From the NCBI RefSeq assembly GCF_000012885.1, contig NC_007498.2:1674001-1738000 (forward strand): a DNA stretch of 64,000 nt, read 5' to 3'. The DNA comes from Syntrophotalea carbinolica DSM 2380 (GTDB taxonomy: Bacteria; Desulfobacterota; Desulfuromonadia; Desulfuromonadales; Syntrophotaleaceae). The notes under the pieces were generated by a model. That model had not been told where the DNA came from and did not search any database. It saw only the letters and a list, made by a program, of their open reading frames with translations. Below are positions 48,012 through 56,475 of this stretch, piece after piece. Made by a program: the position numbers and the translations under genes. How positions within the stretch are numbered: position 1 is the stretch's first letter; every line of letters starts with the position of its first letter.

Positions 48012-48161
48012 ATGTTGTAACATGCCTCTGAGATCGGAAGAGTAGAGTGTCATTGGGTGAGGGTGATATTCCGGGGACATGTTGCTCTTTGGGTCGTTTT
48101 TCTACTGCTACGGATTAAATAAAAATTGCTCCACAAAATTCAAACCTCACGGTTAGGCCAA

Positions 48162-49091
48162 ATGAACAAGTGGTTCAAAATCCTTCTTCCTCTCATACTG
48201 GTTTTTCTTTGCGCCGTGAGTGCTTCGGCGGAAAAACTGTATAAATCCCGTAGTGAGGGCGGCACCCTGGTGTTTTCCGATAGACCTGTAGCCAATACGC
48301 AGGTGTTGGATGTGAAGCAAGTCGAGGTTGCTAAAAAGGCTTGTTTCGATATTTCCAAACGGGGTAGCAAGGAAAATCTGCAGCTTTATGGGGTTAACGA
48401 CTGTTATGGGCCGGTAGAGTTTTCGTTTACTATGAATGAGGGCGAAAACGTTGCATGGGATCGCTCCAAAAGGTTCAAGGTTGTTGTCCCTGCCAGAAAG
48501 AGTCAGCCGCTGGTGCATGTTTGGCAGGCCAATAAACGCAAAGGGTTTAAATACACCTACACCACCGAATTTGTCTCCGGTGATCCCGCGGCAAGGCACT
48601 CTCCTCATAGACCTTATCTGTTTCCCGTCCCAGCCGGCAGGGGGTTCCGTATAACGCAAGGATTTCACGGCAAGGCGACCCATACCCATCCTCAGAGTAT
48701 TTATGCCGTCGATATCGCGATGCCGGAGGGAACGAGAGTATGTGCCGCCAGGGGCGGGGTGATCATGGAAGTCGCCAACGATTTTTTCACCGGCGGGAAA
48801 GGCGCCGCTTTTGCCGAAAAAGCGAATTTTATCCGGATTCTACACGATGACGGAACCATGGCGCTTTATGCCCATCTGAAACTGGAGTCCATTCAATATT
48901 CATCGGGAACGCGGGTTGAGCGCGGACAATTCATCGGTGAATCGGGCAATACGGGATATTCGTCCGGTCCCCATCTGCATTTTGTCATCCAGAAAAACGC
49001 CGGCATGGAGCTTCGCTCGATCCCCTTCGAATTTGCGGACGGCCGGGGAAGGGGCTTCACTCCGGCGGCAGGGATGGTGGTTAGGCGTTAA
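48162..49091 (+). CDS. secreted M23-family peptidase-like protein
   Basis: A 309-residue exported protein with a clear signal peptide (about 1-23, ending SASA), a DUF4124-like start (KLYKSRSEGGTLVFSDRP) and a C-terminal LytM/M23 domain (YAVDIAMPEGTRVCAARGGV, ALYAHLKL, GPHLHFVI). The His of HxxxD is displaced (HTHPQSIYAVD), as in a known M23 subgroup. The ATG at 48162 is chosen to give a normal signal peptide. It likely acts on peptidoglycan in the periplasm. Confidence 0.85.
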   Translation: MNKWFKILLPLILVFLCAVSASAEKLYKSRSEGGTLVFSDRPVANTQVLDVKQVEVAKKACFDISKRGSKENLQLYGVNDCYGPVEFSFTMNEGENVAWDRSKRFKVVVPARKSQPLVHVWQANKRKGFKYTYTTEFVSGDPAARHSPHRPYLFPVPAGRGFRITQGFHGKATHTHPQSIYAVDIAMPEGTRVCAARGGVIMEVANDFFTGGKGAAFAEKANFIRILHDDGTMALYAHLKLESIQYSSGTRVERGQFIGESGNTGYSSGPHLHFVIQKNAGMELRSIPFEFADGRGRGFTPAAGMVVRR

Positions 49092-49308
49092 CGAGAGATT
49101 TAAGGATCGTACGTTTGATTTCAAATCCCAGGATCCATCCTAAAGAAATGTTCGCGTCAAAACCCTCTCTTTCCCATACTTTATTATTCTTTTCGTTTCT
49201 GATCATTCAACCGATTTGCATAAATACATAATAGGTGTTATCACCGAGGACTGTTTATCCTGGCTGGCGTTTTTCAGAAACATGGGCAGAGAAATGAGGT
49301 GCCTGAAT

Positions 49309-51033
49309 ATGAACCAAGAGACAAACACCCAATCCAAGGGCATCGGTTGCCTGCTCCTGTTCGCTCTGCCGTTCGCCGGGGCCGGTACCTTTGTAGCCTA
49401 TTTGTTGCTGTCTTCGCTCTGGTTCCATTTTGCCATGCAGAAATGGGAGGAGGTGCCGGTGCGCATCCTGAGTACTTCCCTCCAAGTGCAACGGGGAGAT
49501 TCGAATACCTACAAAGTATCGGCGCATTATGCTTACCGTTTTGCCGGGCGTGAATACACTGGGCGAAGGGTGGGGGTGCATGGCGGTTCGGATAATCTCG
49601 GTGATTGGCAGAGTAAGGTTTATAGGGAGTTGCGGGCTTATCGGGACTCCGGTCAGGACTTTCCCGGTTACGTCAATCCCAACGCTCCGCAGGAATCGAT
49701 CCTCTATCGGGAGAGGCGCTGGGAGATGCTCGGTCTGTATGCTGTTTTTGCCCTGGTTTTCGGCGGTGTGGGCTACGGCATGATTGCGCTGGGCGTTGCC
49801 GGCAGAAAGCGCCAGCGTCTGGTGGATGAGTTGGAAATTCGTTATCCGATGCAGCCCTGGCTGCATCGGGCAGACTGGGCCCAAGGCGAGGTGCGTTCGT
49901 CGATGCGCCCGGCGCTGATTTTCGGTATGGCATTCGCCGTTTTCTGGAATCTTATCTCTCTGCCGATACTGTTTCTTCTACCGGGTGAGGTGTTGGATAA
50001 AGGCAACCGTTTGGCGTTGCTCGGTCTGATGTTTCCGCTGATCGGTATCGGGCTGTTGGTCATGGCGGTGCGCCATTTGATCCGGCAGCGTAAGTTTGGC
50101 AACTCGCGGCTTCAACTGGACACTATGCCTGGTGTGGTCGGTGGGCCTCTGGCCGGGACCCTCCATGTCGGCTCCGGGATCTGGCCGGAAAAGGGTTTTC
50201 ATCTCACCCTTGAGGGCGTTGCCCGCCGGGTGGTCCGCCGCGGCGGCAAACGCCGGACGGAGGAGCAACTGCTGCACCAGGAATCATTGCGGGTCCCCAT
50301 AGAGCAGCTACATGCGGGAGCGACCGGCACCACGGTGCCGGTGCGTTTTACCATCCCCTTCGAGGTGCCGCCGACCGGCGGTGAAAACAGCGACAAACGG
50401 GTTCTTTGGCGCGTCACTGCCGAAGCCGAAGTGCCGGGTGTCGATTACAGCGCCCGTTTTGAAGTGCCGGTATTTCGGACGAAGGACAGTTCGCCTGATT
50501 ATGAGCCGCCTGCGTCCTGGACTGCCGACCGCGCCGATGGGCAGGATCTGCTTGAGCGTGGCGGGTTGAGCGTGTGCAGGGAAGAGGATGCCCTGGTGAT
50601 TAAGCTGGCGGCTGCCCGCAATATCGGCGCCGCGCTGGGGCTGACGGTGTTTCTCGGGATCTGGTGTGGGGCCATCGTCCTGATGATCAGGTTGGGCGCT
50701 CCGTGGTTGTTCCCGATCGTTTTCGGTCTGTTTGCTCTGCTGATGGTGATAGGCGTGCTTGATCTGTGGTGCGGTGCCACCCGCATTGAGGTGCGGCCCG
50801 GCTCATTGAACCGGCGCGGCGGGCTCTTCGCACTGGGGCGCCTGCGCTCCTGGCGTGCCGAAGAGATCGTCCGTTTTCAGCCGGTAACAGGTATGCAGGC
50901 AGGACGTAAACTGTTTTATCGCCTGAAACTGGTGCTCCGTGATGGAAGACGGCGAACTCTCGCGACAAGGCTCGAAAGTCGTTCTCAGGCTCAGGCGCTG
51001 GCGCGGCGTATTGAGGAGATTCTGCGCTCTTGA
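49309..51033 (+). CDS. DUF3592-domain membrane protein
   Basis: A 574-residue membrane protein. Hydrophobic segments lie near 12-35, 133-155, 200-260 and 440-485. The N-terminal half carries the DUF3592 pattern (WEEVPVRILS, YAYRFAGREYTGRR, YVNPNAPQESILYRERRW). The ATG at 49309 follows GAGGTG; the frame opens at 49216 without a good site. Function is unknown. Confidence 0.75.
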   Translation: MNQETNTQSKGIGCLLLFALPFAGAGTFVAYLLLSSLWFHFAMQKWEEVPVRILSTSLQVQRGDSNTYKVSAHYAYRFAGREYTGRRVGVHGGSDNLGDWQSKVYRELRAYRDSGQDFPGYVNPNAPQESILYRERRWEMLGLYAVFALVFGGVGYGMIALGVAGRKRQRLVDELEIRYPMQPWLHRADWAQGEVRSSMRPALIFGMAFAVFWNLISLPILFLLPGEVLDKGNRLALLGLMFPLIGIGLLVMAVRHLIRQRKFGNSRLQLDTMPGVVGGPLAGTLHVGSGIWPEKGFHLTLEGVARRVVRRGGKRRTEEQLLHQESLRVPIEQLHAGATGTTVPVRFTIPFEVPPTGGENSDKRVLWRVTAEAEVPGVDYSARFEVPVFRTKDSSPDYEPPASWTADRADGQDLLERGGLSVCREEDALVIKLAAARNIGAALGLTVFLGIWCGAIVLMIRLGAPWLFPIVFGLFALLMVIGVLDLWCGATRIEVRPGSLNRRGGLFALGRLRSWRAEEIVRFQPVTGMQAGRKLFYRLKLVLRDGRRRTLATRLESRSQAQALARRIEEILRS

Positions 51034-51330
51034 TGGAAAAGTCCGCACGCCTTTCGAGGAACGGGGCGAAAGGGGGAGGACGGTGCCGAAACCGGAAGGA
51101 AGAAACAAAACTGACAGGCTGGTAAAATGGGTTGGATATAGGCTATCGCAAGGACGCCGATCGGAAATCCTGGAAACGCTTCGGGGAGTTTTTGGGCGAA
51201 ATCCTTCGCTGAACCCGGTGGATAAATATCTACAAACCATCTCAGGTTTCGATGTTCAAGTCTTTAAATATGAAGGAAATAGTTTCTCAACATAAGGCAA
51301 GCTTTGTACAACTAACCGAGGGAGATTACC

Positions 51331-51741
51331 ATGGCTGAGGAAAGCGAATTTCGCGTTCTGCACACCATGATCCGTGTCTTTGATCTGGATCGCAGTCTCG
51401 ACTTTTACACCCGGATTCTCGGGATGAAACTGTTGCGCAAGAAAGATTATCCCGGAGGCGAATTCACCTTGGCCTTTGTTGGCTACGGAGACGAGGCGTC
51501 GCAGTCCGTGATCGAATTAACCCACAATTGGGGGCGCAAGGAACCGTATGTGCTCGGGGATGCTTTCGGTCATATCGCCATCGGTGCCAGGGATATCTAC
51601 GTTCTGTGTGACAAGCTGAAAGAGGCCGGCGGCAAGGTGGTGCGTGAGCCTGGCCCGATGAAGCATGGCACGACCCACATCGCCTTTGTCGAAGACCCGG
51701 ACGGTTACAAGATCGAGTTGATTCAGATGGAAGGCGAGTAA
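51331..51741 (+). CDS. gloA: lactoylglutathione lyase (glyoxalase I)
   Basis: A 136-residue VOC-fold metalloenzyme that isomerises the methylglyoxal-glutathione hemithioacetal. Metal ligands are seen as [16 protein letters not shown] (His), VIELTHNWG (Glu), GHIAIGARD (His) and YKIELIQ (Glu). GAGGGAG lies upstream of the ATG. Followed 30 bases later by an HD gene. Confidence 0.93.
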   Translation: MAEESEFRVLHTMIRVFDLDRSLDFYTRILGMKLLRKKDYPGGEFTLAFVGYGDEASQSVIELTHNWGRKEPYVLGDAFGHIAIGARDIYVLCDKLKEAGGKVVREPGPMKHGTTHIAFVEDPDGYKIELIQMEGE

Positions 51742-51771
51742 CTGCAGTCGTTATATGAACGGGGTGCCTGC

Positions 51772-52671
51772 ATGGCCCCGAGACTAGCCGAAGTTATCCA
51801 AACTGAACGGGAGTATTGCACGGATATGCTCGACGCACGGAAGATCGATGACCTGAAAGCGTGGTTCGCTGATTATGTTGTCGGCTTTACTTCAAAAGAC
51901 AGTGAGCTGCAAAGGAATTTCGACCTCAAGAAGAAGCACACCGCGCTGGTCTGTGCGGAGATCGTGGGGCTGGGACGGCAACTGGGGCTGGACACCGAAC
52001 AGCTGCGCCTGGCGGAGATCATGGCTCTTTTTCACGATCTCGGCCGTTTCGAACAGTATGCCCGTTACGGTACTTTCGCGGATTCCCGCTCTGTCGATCA
52101 TGCGCAGCTCGGTGTCCAAATCCTGCGGGATAAAAAGGTGTTGGACGGCCTCGAAGAGGGCATGCGCGACCTGGTGTTGCGCGCCATAACCTGGCACAAT
52201 CGCGTCGCCCTGCCGGCCGAAGCGGATGCCAGCTTCCTGTTCTTCACGCGCCTGTTGCGGGACGCCGACAAGCTGGATATCTGGCGGGTGGTGACCGATT
52301 ATTACCGGCAGGACAACCCCGTGTCCAACGCGGCCCTGGAGATGGGGCTGTCGGACACGCCCGAGGTTTCCGAAGTCGTGGCGGCGGATCTGCTCGCCGG
52401 CCACACCGTTGATTTGAGGCAGGTGCAAAACCTCAACGATCTGAAACTGCTCCAGGTCGGATGGGTGTATGACCTGAATTTTTCTCCTTCCTTCCGGCGT
52501 CTGCGCGAAAAAGGTTATCTGGATATCATCCGGGCATCTCTGCCTGTAACGGAAACCGTCAACAAGATCTTTGCCGCCGTGACTTCGCTGCTGATGCGGG
52601 AATGCAGCCGAGAAAATCCTGCAACCGGGTTGCCGGGCGGAACCAACTATTTACCAGGACACCGTGCATGA
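51772..52671 (+). CDS. HD-domain phosphohydrolase
   Basis: A 299-residue HD-superfamily protein. KKHTALVCAEIV (His), MALFHDLGRFEQY (His-Asp), DHAQLGVQIL and ITWHN.RV give a complete HD metal site, and DADKLDIWRVV resembles family members acting on nucleotides. The start at 51772 is uncertain; ATG 51826 is an alternative with GGGAG upstream. It overlaps the upstream frame of the next gene but not its chosen start. Substrate is unknown. Confidence 0.8.
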   Translation: MAPRLAEVIQTEREYCTDMLDARKIDDLKAWFADYVVGFTSKDSELQRNFDLKKKHTALVCAEIVGLGRQLGLDTEQLRLAEIMALFHDLGRFEQYARYGTFADSRSVDHAQLGVQILRDKKVLDGLEEGMRDLVLRAITWHNRVALPAEADASFLFFTRLLRDADKLDIWRVVTDYYRQDNPVSNAALEMGLSDTPEVSEVVAADLLAGHTVDLRQVQNLNDLKLLQVGWVYDLNFSPSFRRLREKGYLDIIRASLPVTETVNKIFAAVTSLLMRECSRENPATGLPGGTNYLPGHRA

Positions 52672-52685
52672 TTGGAAGGATACCT

Positions 52686-53960
52686 ATGCGACGTTTCGCC
52701 AATTTTTATATTGTTTTGTTCTTGATCGATGCTGGTCTTTCGTTGATCGATGAACTTTTGATAAATTTCGCCGCACACCTGCCGGTGCTCTCCGGGATTC
52801 GCAATCTTATCGCTCTGCTGGTTATTGCTTTTTCTCTGTCGATTTATGTCCTTATGGGTATCGACCGGAGGCTGCCCAAGCGGATTCTTCTGCCGTTAAC
52901 CCTGTACGCTTTCTGGTGCTGCCTGGCGTTGTGGCCGCTATCGAGCATGATCTCCCACGAATCCCTGGGACTGACGGCGGCTTTCGGGCAGGTTTTCATC
53001 GGCGGCGTTGCCTTGATCTTGCTGCGCGGGTTTTACGGACGCAATCTGCTGCCGGCGGAGTTTTTTCGACGGCCGCTGTTCAGCTGGCGCAACACTCTGG
53101 TCTTTTCGGCAGCCAATCTGCTGCTGCTCCCCCTGGTGCTGGTTTTTTCGTTGATGGCTCTGGCCGGCAACTATCTCGATCAGCAGACCGCCGGTTTTAT
53201 GCGGATAAGTCCGATCGGTATCTACGCCTCCGAGCGCAGTTACCGTCACGACGGCAAGTTGGTGCGCCTGGCGGCGATGATGCATGTCGCCCGCAAGGAG
53301 TATTACCAGGAACTGGTCGCTTCGCTGCCGGCGCAAGGGACGATTGTTCTCGCCGAGGGGGTGTCCGACCAGGATCATTTGCTGACGAACCGGTTTCATT
53401 ACGGCAGGCTGGCCAACCTGGCGGGCCTCAGTTCCCAGGAGACGATGCAGCTGGACGGCAATCCGGTGGCATTGGATGATCTGGAACCGGTGGATGAACT
53501 TGCGAGAGACGAGACCAAACCGGATATCGTGCGGGCCGATATGGATCTCAACCGCTTCGATCCGCAGACCGTCGAGTTTATCAATGTCGTTGGCCGGACC
53601 CTGCTCGGTGACAAGCCCCTGGCGCAGGGACTTGCTGCCTATAGGGACTGGGTGAAAGCCCATGGGACTGCGGAGGTGTATGCGGGCTTGATGAACGATA
53701 TTCTCCACAAACGCAACGCGGTGGTCATCAATGCCTTGCAGCGGAGTCTGCAGCGCTACGATACCATTATCGTTCCCTGGGGTGGGATGCACATGCCGGC
53801 CATCGAGGCGGCGGTACTGGATCGGGGGTTTGTCCCCGGCGATAAAAAGGAGAGGCTGCTGTTCGCTTTCAGCTCCATCCCCTTGACCAAAATATTGCAC
53901 GAGGTGTTGGCTCCATCCGGGCAGGAAGAGGCGTTACCAGAGGCGGGGGAGGAAAAATAA
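52686..53960 (+). CDS. membrane protein with TraB/TIKI-like domain
   Basis: A 424-residue protein. The N-terminal 165 residues have about five hydrophobic segments. The C-terminal part has MMHVARKEYYQEL and IVLAEGVSDQD and ends with IIVPWGGMHMPAIEA, a pattern like TraB/TIKI/erythromycin-esterase-type hydrolase folds (His and Glu of the putative site). The ATG at 52686 has AAGGA six bases upstream. The next gene overlaps its stop codon. Assignment is by pattern. Confidence 0.6.
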   Translation: MRRFANFYIVLFLIDAGLSLIDELLINFAAHLPVLSGIRNLIALLVIAFSLSIYVLMGIDRRLPKRILLPLTLYAFWCCLALWPLSSMISHESLGLTAAFGQVFIGGVALILLRGFYGRNLLPAEFFRRPLFSWRNTLVFSAANLLLLPLVLVFSLMALAGNYLDQQTAGFMRISPIGIYASERSYRHDGKLVRLAAMMHVARKEYYQELVASLPAQGTIVLAEGVSDQDHLLTNRFHYGRLANLAGLSSQETMQLDGNPVALDDLEPVDELARDETKPDIVRADMDLNRFDPQTVEFINVVGRTLLGDKPLAQGLAAYRDWVKAHGTAEVYAGLMNDILHKRNAVVINALQRSLQRYDTIIVPWGGMHMPAIEAAVLDRGFVPGDKKERLLFAFSSIPLTKILHEVLAPSGQEEALPEAGEEK

Positions 53961-54322
53961 TGACATCGAAAAAGAATAACAGCGGATTGGTTTATTCCAC
54001 CGAGCACGGACGCATGTGCCCAGGTTGCGGGCGGCCGATCAAACAATGCACCTGCACCGGGAAACAAACGGCGCCCCCCTCGGATGGGGTGGTGAGGGTT
54101 TCACGCCAGACCAAGGGTCGCAAGGGGAAAGGTGTGACCCTGATTACCGGAGTGCCCCTTGGTGAGGCGGGTATCAAAGCGTTGGCCAAGCGTCTCAAGC
54201 AGCGCTGCGGTTCCGGTGGCACGGTCAAGGACGGGGTGATCGAGGTTCAGGGGGATCACTGTGATCTGCTGATGGAGGAACTCAAGAAGCAGGGCTGGAC
54301 GGTTAAACGGGCGGGAGGCTAA
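53960..54322 (+). CDS. YciH/SUI1-family translation factor-like protein
   Basis: A 120-residue protein of the eIF1/SUI1 family. A Cys cluster CPGCGRPIKQCTC lies near 20-32, and the SUI1 domain runs from about 45 (RQTKGRKGKGVTLITGVPL; GSGGTVKDGVIEVQGDH). The ATG overlaps the preceding stop (TAATG), so translation is coupled. Bacterial YciH can influence start-codon selection. Confidence 0.9.
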   Translation: MTSKKNNSGLVYSTEHGRMCPGCGRPIKQCTCTGKQTAPPSDGVVRVSRQTKGRKGKGVTLITGVPLGEAGIKALAKRLKQRCGSGGTVKDGVIEVQGDHCDLLMEELKKQGWTVKRAGG

Positions 54323-54329
54323 TCACGGT

Positions 54330-54640
54330 CTTAAAAGCCTAATATCCGAAGATTTACGCAGATTGTTAAAAGCAATGATTATCTGGTTTAATCTGTGAAA
54401 ATCCGTGAAATCTTGGCTAAACAAGATCTTAAAAGCGGAATATCCACAGATTACGCAGATTTACACAGATTATTAAAAGCATGATGTTCGAGGTAGACCA
54501 GTGAAAGTTCATGTAATTCTTAAGTAATCAAGGTTTTGGTCTTAATCTGCGAAAATCTGTGAAATCTGCGGATGATCAACGGTTTAGAGGTTTTAGTTCT
54601 GCAGGTATCACAAATTAAAGAAACCGTGAGATATTGACTG
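54330..54640. repeat. divergent copies of the CAGATTACGCAGAT palindromic repeat
   Basis: Degenerate cores appear near 54352-54412 (TTAAAAGCAATGATTATC and AATCTGTGAAAATCCGTGAA), 54440-54485 and 54543-54580. No gene is present. These look like older members of the array seen on the other side of the GxxExxY gene. Confidence 0.75.
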
Positions 54641-54668
54641 AAATCGGTGGATGATAAGGGGGAGGGCT

Positions 54669-55103
54669 ATGAAAGATCCAGAAACCTACGCCATCATTGG
54701 AGCAGCTATGGCTGTTCATAGTGAACTGGGACATGGATTTCTTGAGCCTGTTTACCAGGCTGCGCTGGAGCGGGAATTTCGATTACAGGGAATTCCTTTT
54801 CAACGCGAGGCGGAGATTCCCGTCTTTTACAAGGGCAAACAGCTGGATGTTTCGTATCGCGCCGACTTTATTTGCTTCCGCAACATTATCGTTGAACTAA
54901 AGGCACTGCAGAAATTGTCCACTGTCGAGGAGTCTCAGATTCTCAATTACCTTAAGGCCACCGGCTTTGAACGGGGGTTGCTGATAAATTTCGGCGCACC
55001 ATCGCTACAGCATAAACGTTTCATATTATCCGCAGATCGATGGTCAAAACCGTTTGATGATCCGCAGATTACGCAGATGGACGCAGATTATCAAAAGCAA
55101 TGA
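54669..55103 (+). CDS. GxxExxY-family protein
   Basis: A 144-residue protein of the GxxExxY family, PD-(D/E)XK-like in fold. The name motif is GFLEPVY (about 26-32), and the core ADFICFRNIIVELKAL contains Asp and the ELK of the putative active site. The ATG at 54669 has GGGGGAGGG upstream; a first ATG at 54651 is less well placed. Its last 15 residues (DDPQITQMDADYQKQ) are encoded by a copy of the surrounding palindromic repeat. Function is unknown; a nuclease role is possible. Confidence 0.85.
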   Translation: MKDPETYAIIGAAMAVHSELGHGFLEPVYQAALEREFRLQGIPFQREAEIPVFYKGKQLDVSYRADFICFRNIIVELKALQKLSTVEESQILNYLKATGFERGLLINFGAPSLQHKRFILSADRWSKPFDDPQITQMDADYQKQ

Positions 55104-55170
55104 TTGTCGCGGTTAATCTGTGAAAATTCGTGAAATCTGCGGATGATAAAGGGTTTAAAGGTTTTTGACT
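55058..55170. repeat. palindromic repeat copy overlapping the GxxExxY 3' end
   Basis: GATCCGCAGATTACGCAGAT onward and AATCTGTGAAAATTCGTGAA onward form an imperfect hairpin; the left arm encodes the end of the GxxExxY protein, and the stop codon lies in the loop. Confidence 0.85.
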
Positions 55171-55249
55171 CGGACGTTGCGGTCATTGATGCTGATTATT
55201 GAAAGTATTAATGATCAGGATAAATCCGGGTCAATCAGAGTCTTAAAAA

Positions 55250-55564
55250 CCTAGTATCCGCAGATTACGCAGATGGACGCAGATTATTAAAAGCAATGAT
55301 TATCGGTTTTAATCTGCGAAAATCCGTGAAATCTGTGGATGAAAAATGGGTTTTAGAGGTGTTTGTTCCGTAGATTGAGATAGATTTATTGAAAACATGA
55401 TGGCCAAACTTAATCTTGGACAATTTGTGAAGTCCTGGGCAATCAAAGTCTTAAAAACCTAGTATCCGCAGATTACGCAGATGGACGCAGATTATTAAAA
55501 GCAACGATTATCGAGTTTAATCTGTGGAAATCCGTGAAATCTGCGGATGAAAAAGGGGGTAAAG
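55250..55564. repeat. two further palindromic repeat copies
   Basis: Cores from about 55254 and 55460 each begin with CTAGTATCCGCAGATTACGC and end near AAATCTGCGGATGAAAAA or its variant. They are separated by about 206 bases. No gene is present. Confidence 0.85.
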
Positions 55565-56250
55565 GTGTCCGTTTCGCAATTTGAGGTCACTGATGCTGAT
55601 TATGGTCCTGGTCTAAGCACAGTCTGAAAAGCCCAATATTCGTAGATTACGCAGATGGACACAGATTATTAAAAGCAACGATTATCGAGTTTAATCTGTG
55701 AAAATCCGTGAAATCTGCGGATGAAAAAGGGGGTAAAGGTGTCCGTTTCGCAATTTGAGGTCACTGATCCTGATTATGGTCCTGGTCTAAGCACAGTCTG
55801 AAAAGCCCAATATTCGTAGATTACGCAGATGGACACAGATTATTAAAAGCAACGATTATCGAGTTTAATCTGTGAAAATCCGTGAAATCTGTGGATGATA
55901 AAAGGGGTAAAGGTGTCCGTTTCGCAATTTGAGGTCACTGATCCTGATTATGGTCCTGGTCTAAGCACAGTCTGAAAAGCCCAATATTCGTAGATTACGC
56001 AGATGGACACAGATTATTAAAAGCAACGATTATCGAGTTTAATCTGTGAAAATCCGTGAAATCTGTGGATGATAAAAGGGGTAAAGGTGTCCGTTTCGCA
56101 ATTTGAGGTCACTGATCCTGATTATGGTCCTGGTCTAAGCACAGTCTGAAAAGCCCAATATTCGTAGATTACGCAGATGGACGTAGATTATTAAAAGCAA
56201 TGATTATCGGGTTTAATCTGTGAAAATCCGTGAAATCTGCGGATGATAAA
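55565..56250. repeat. 174-bp tandem repeat, about four copies
   Basis: GTGTCCGTTTCGCAATTTGA begins at 55565, 55739, 55913 and 56087, a constant 174-base period. Copies two and three read as identical; the first and fourth differ by a few bases. Each holds one palindromic core. Recent unequal crossing-over or slippage is likely. No gene is encoded. Confidence 0.93.
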
Positions 56251-56475
56251 AGTCCTGGTTTTGGGGGCACTCTGAAATACCAGTTAAACGCGTCGATTTA
56301 GTTGACCGCAGATCCTTGCCTATCCCTGCAATTCATCCAAAATATGTTATAAATTCATACTGTTGACCGTGTGTTGAAAAGCATGGCAATTTGCATATTT
56401 ATTTCGCTATATCTCTCCCGGAAGATCCCCTAAAACCCGGCTTATCATTGCGCTTACGCGAGAAAGAAGGCGTTG
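56251..56475. other. leader of gltB
   Basis: 225 bases after the repeats. A+T-rich near 56340-56420 with several TATA-like strings but no unambiguous promoter. GAAAGAAGG just before 56473 is the likely gltB ribosome-binding site. Confidence 0.3.

Noticed and set aside
54330-56250. CRISPR array
   Set aside because: Repeats are long palindromes with a 174-base period and conserved, not unique, spacers; no cas genes are nearby.
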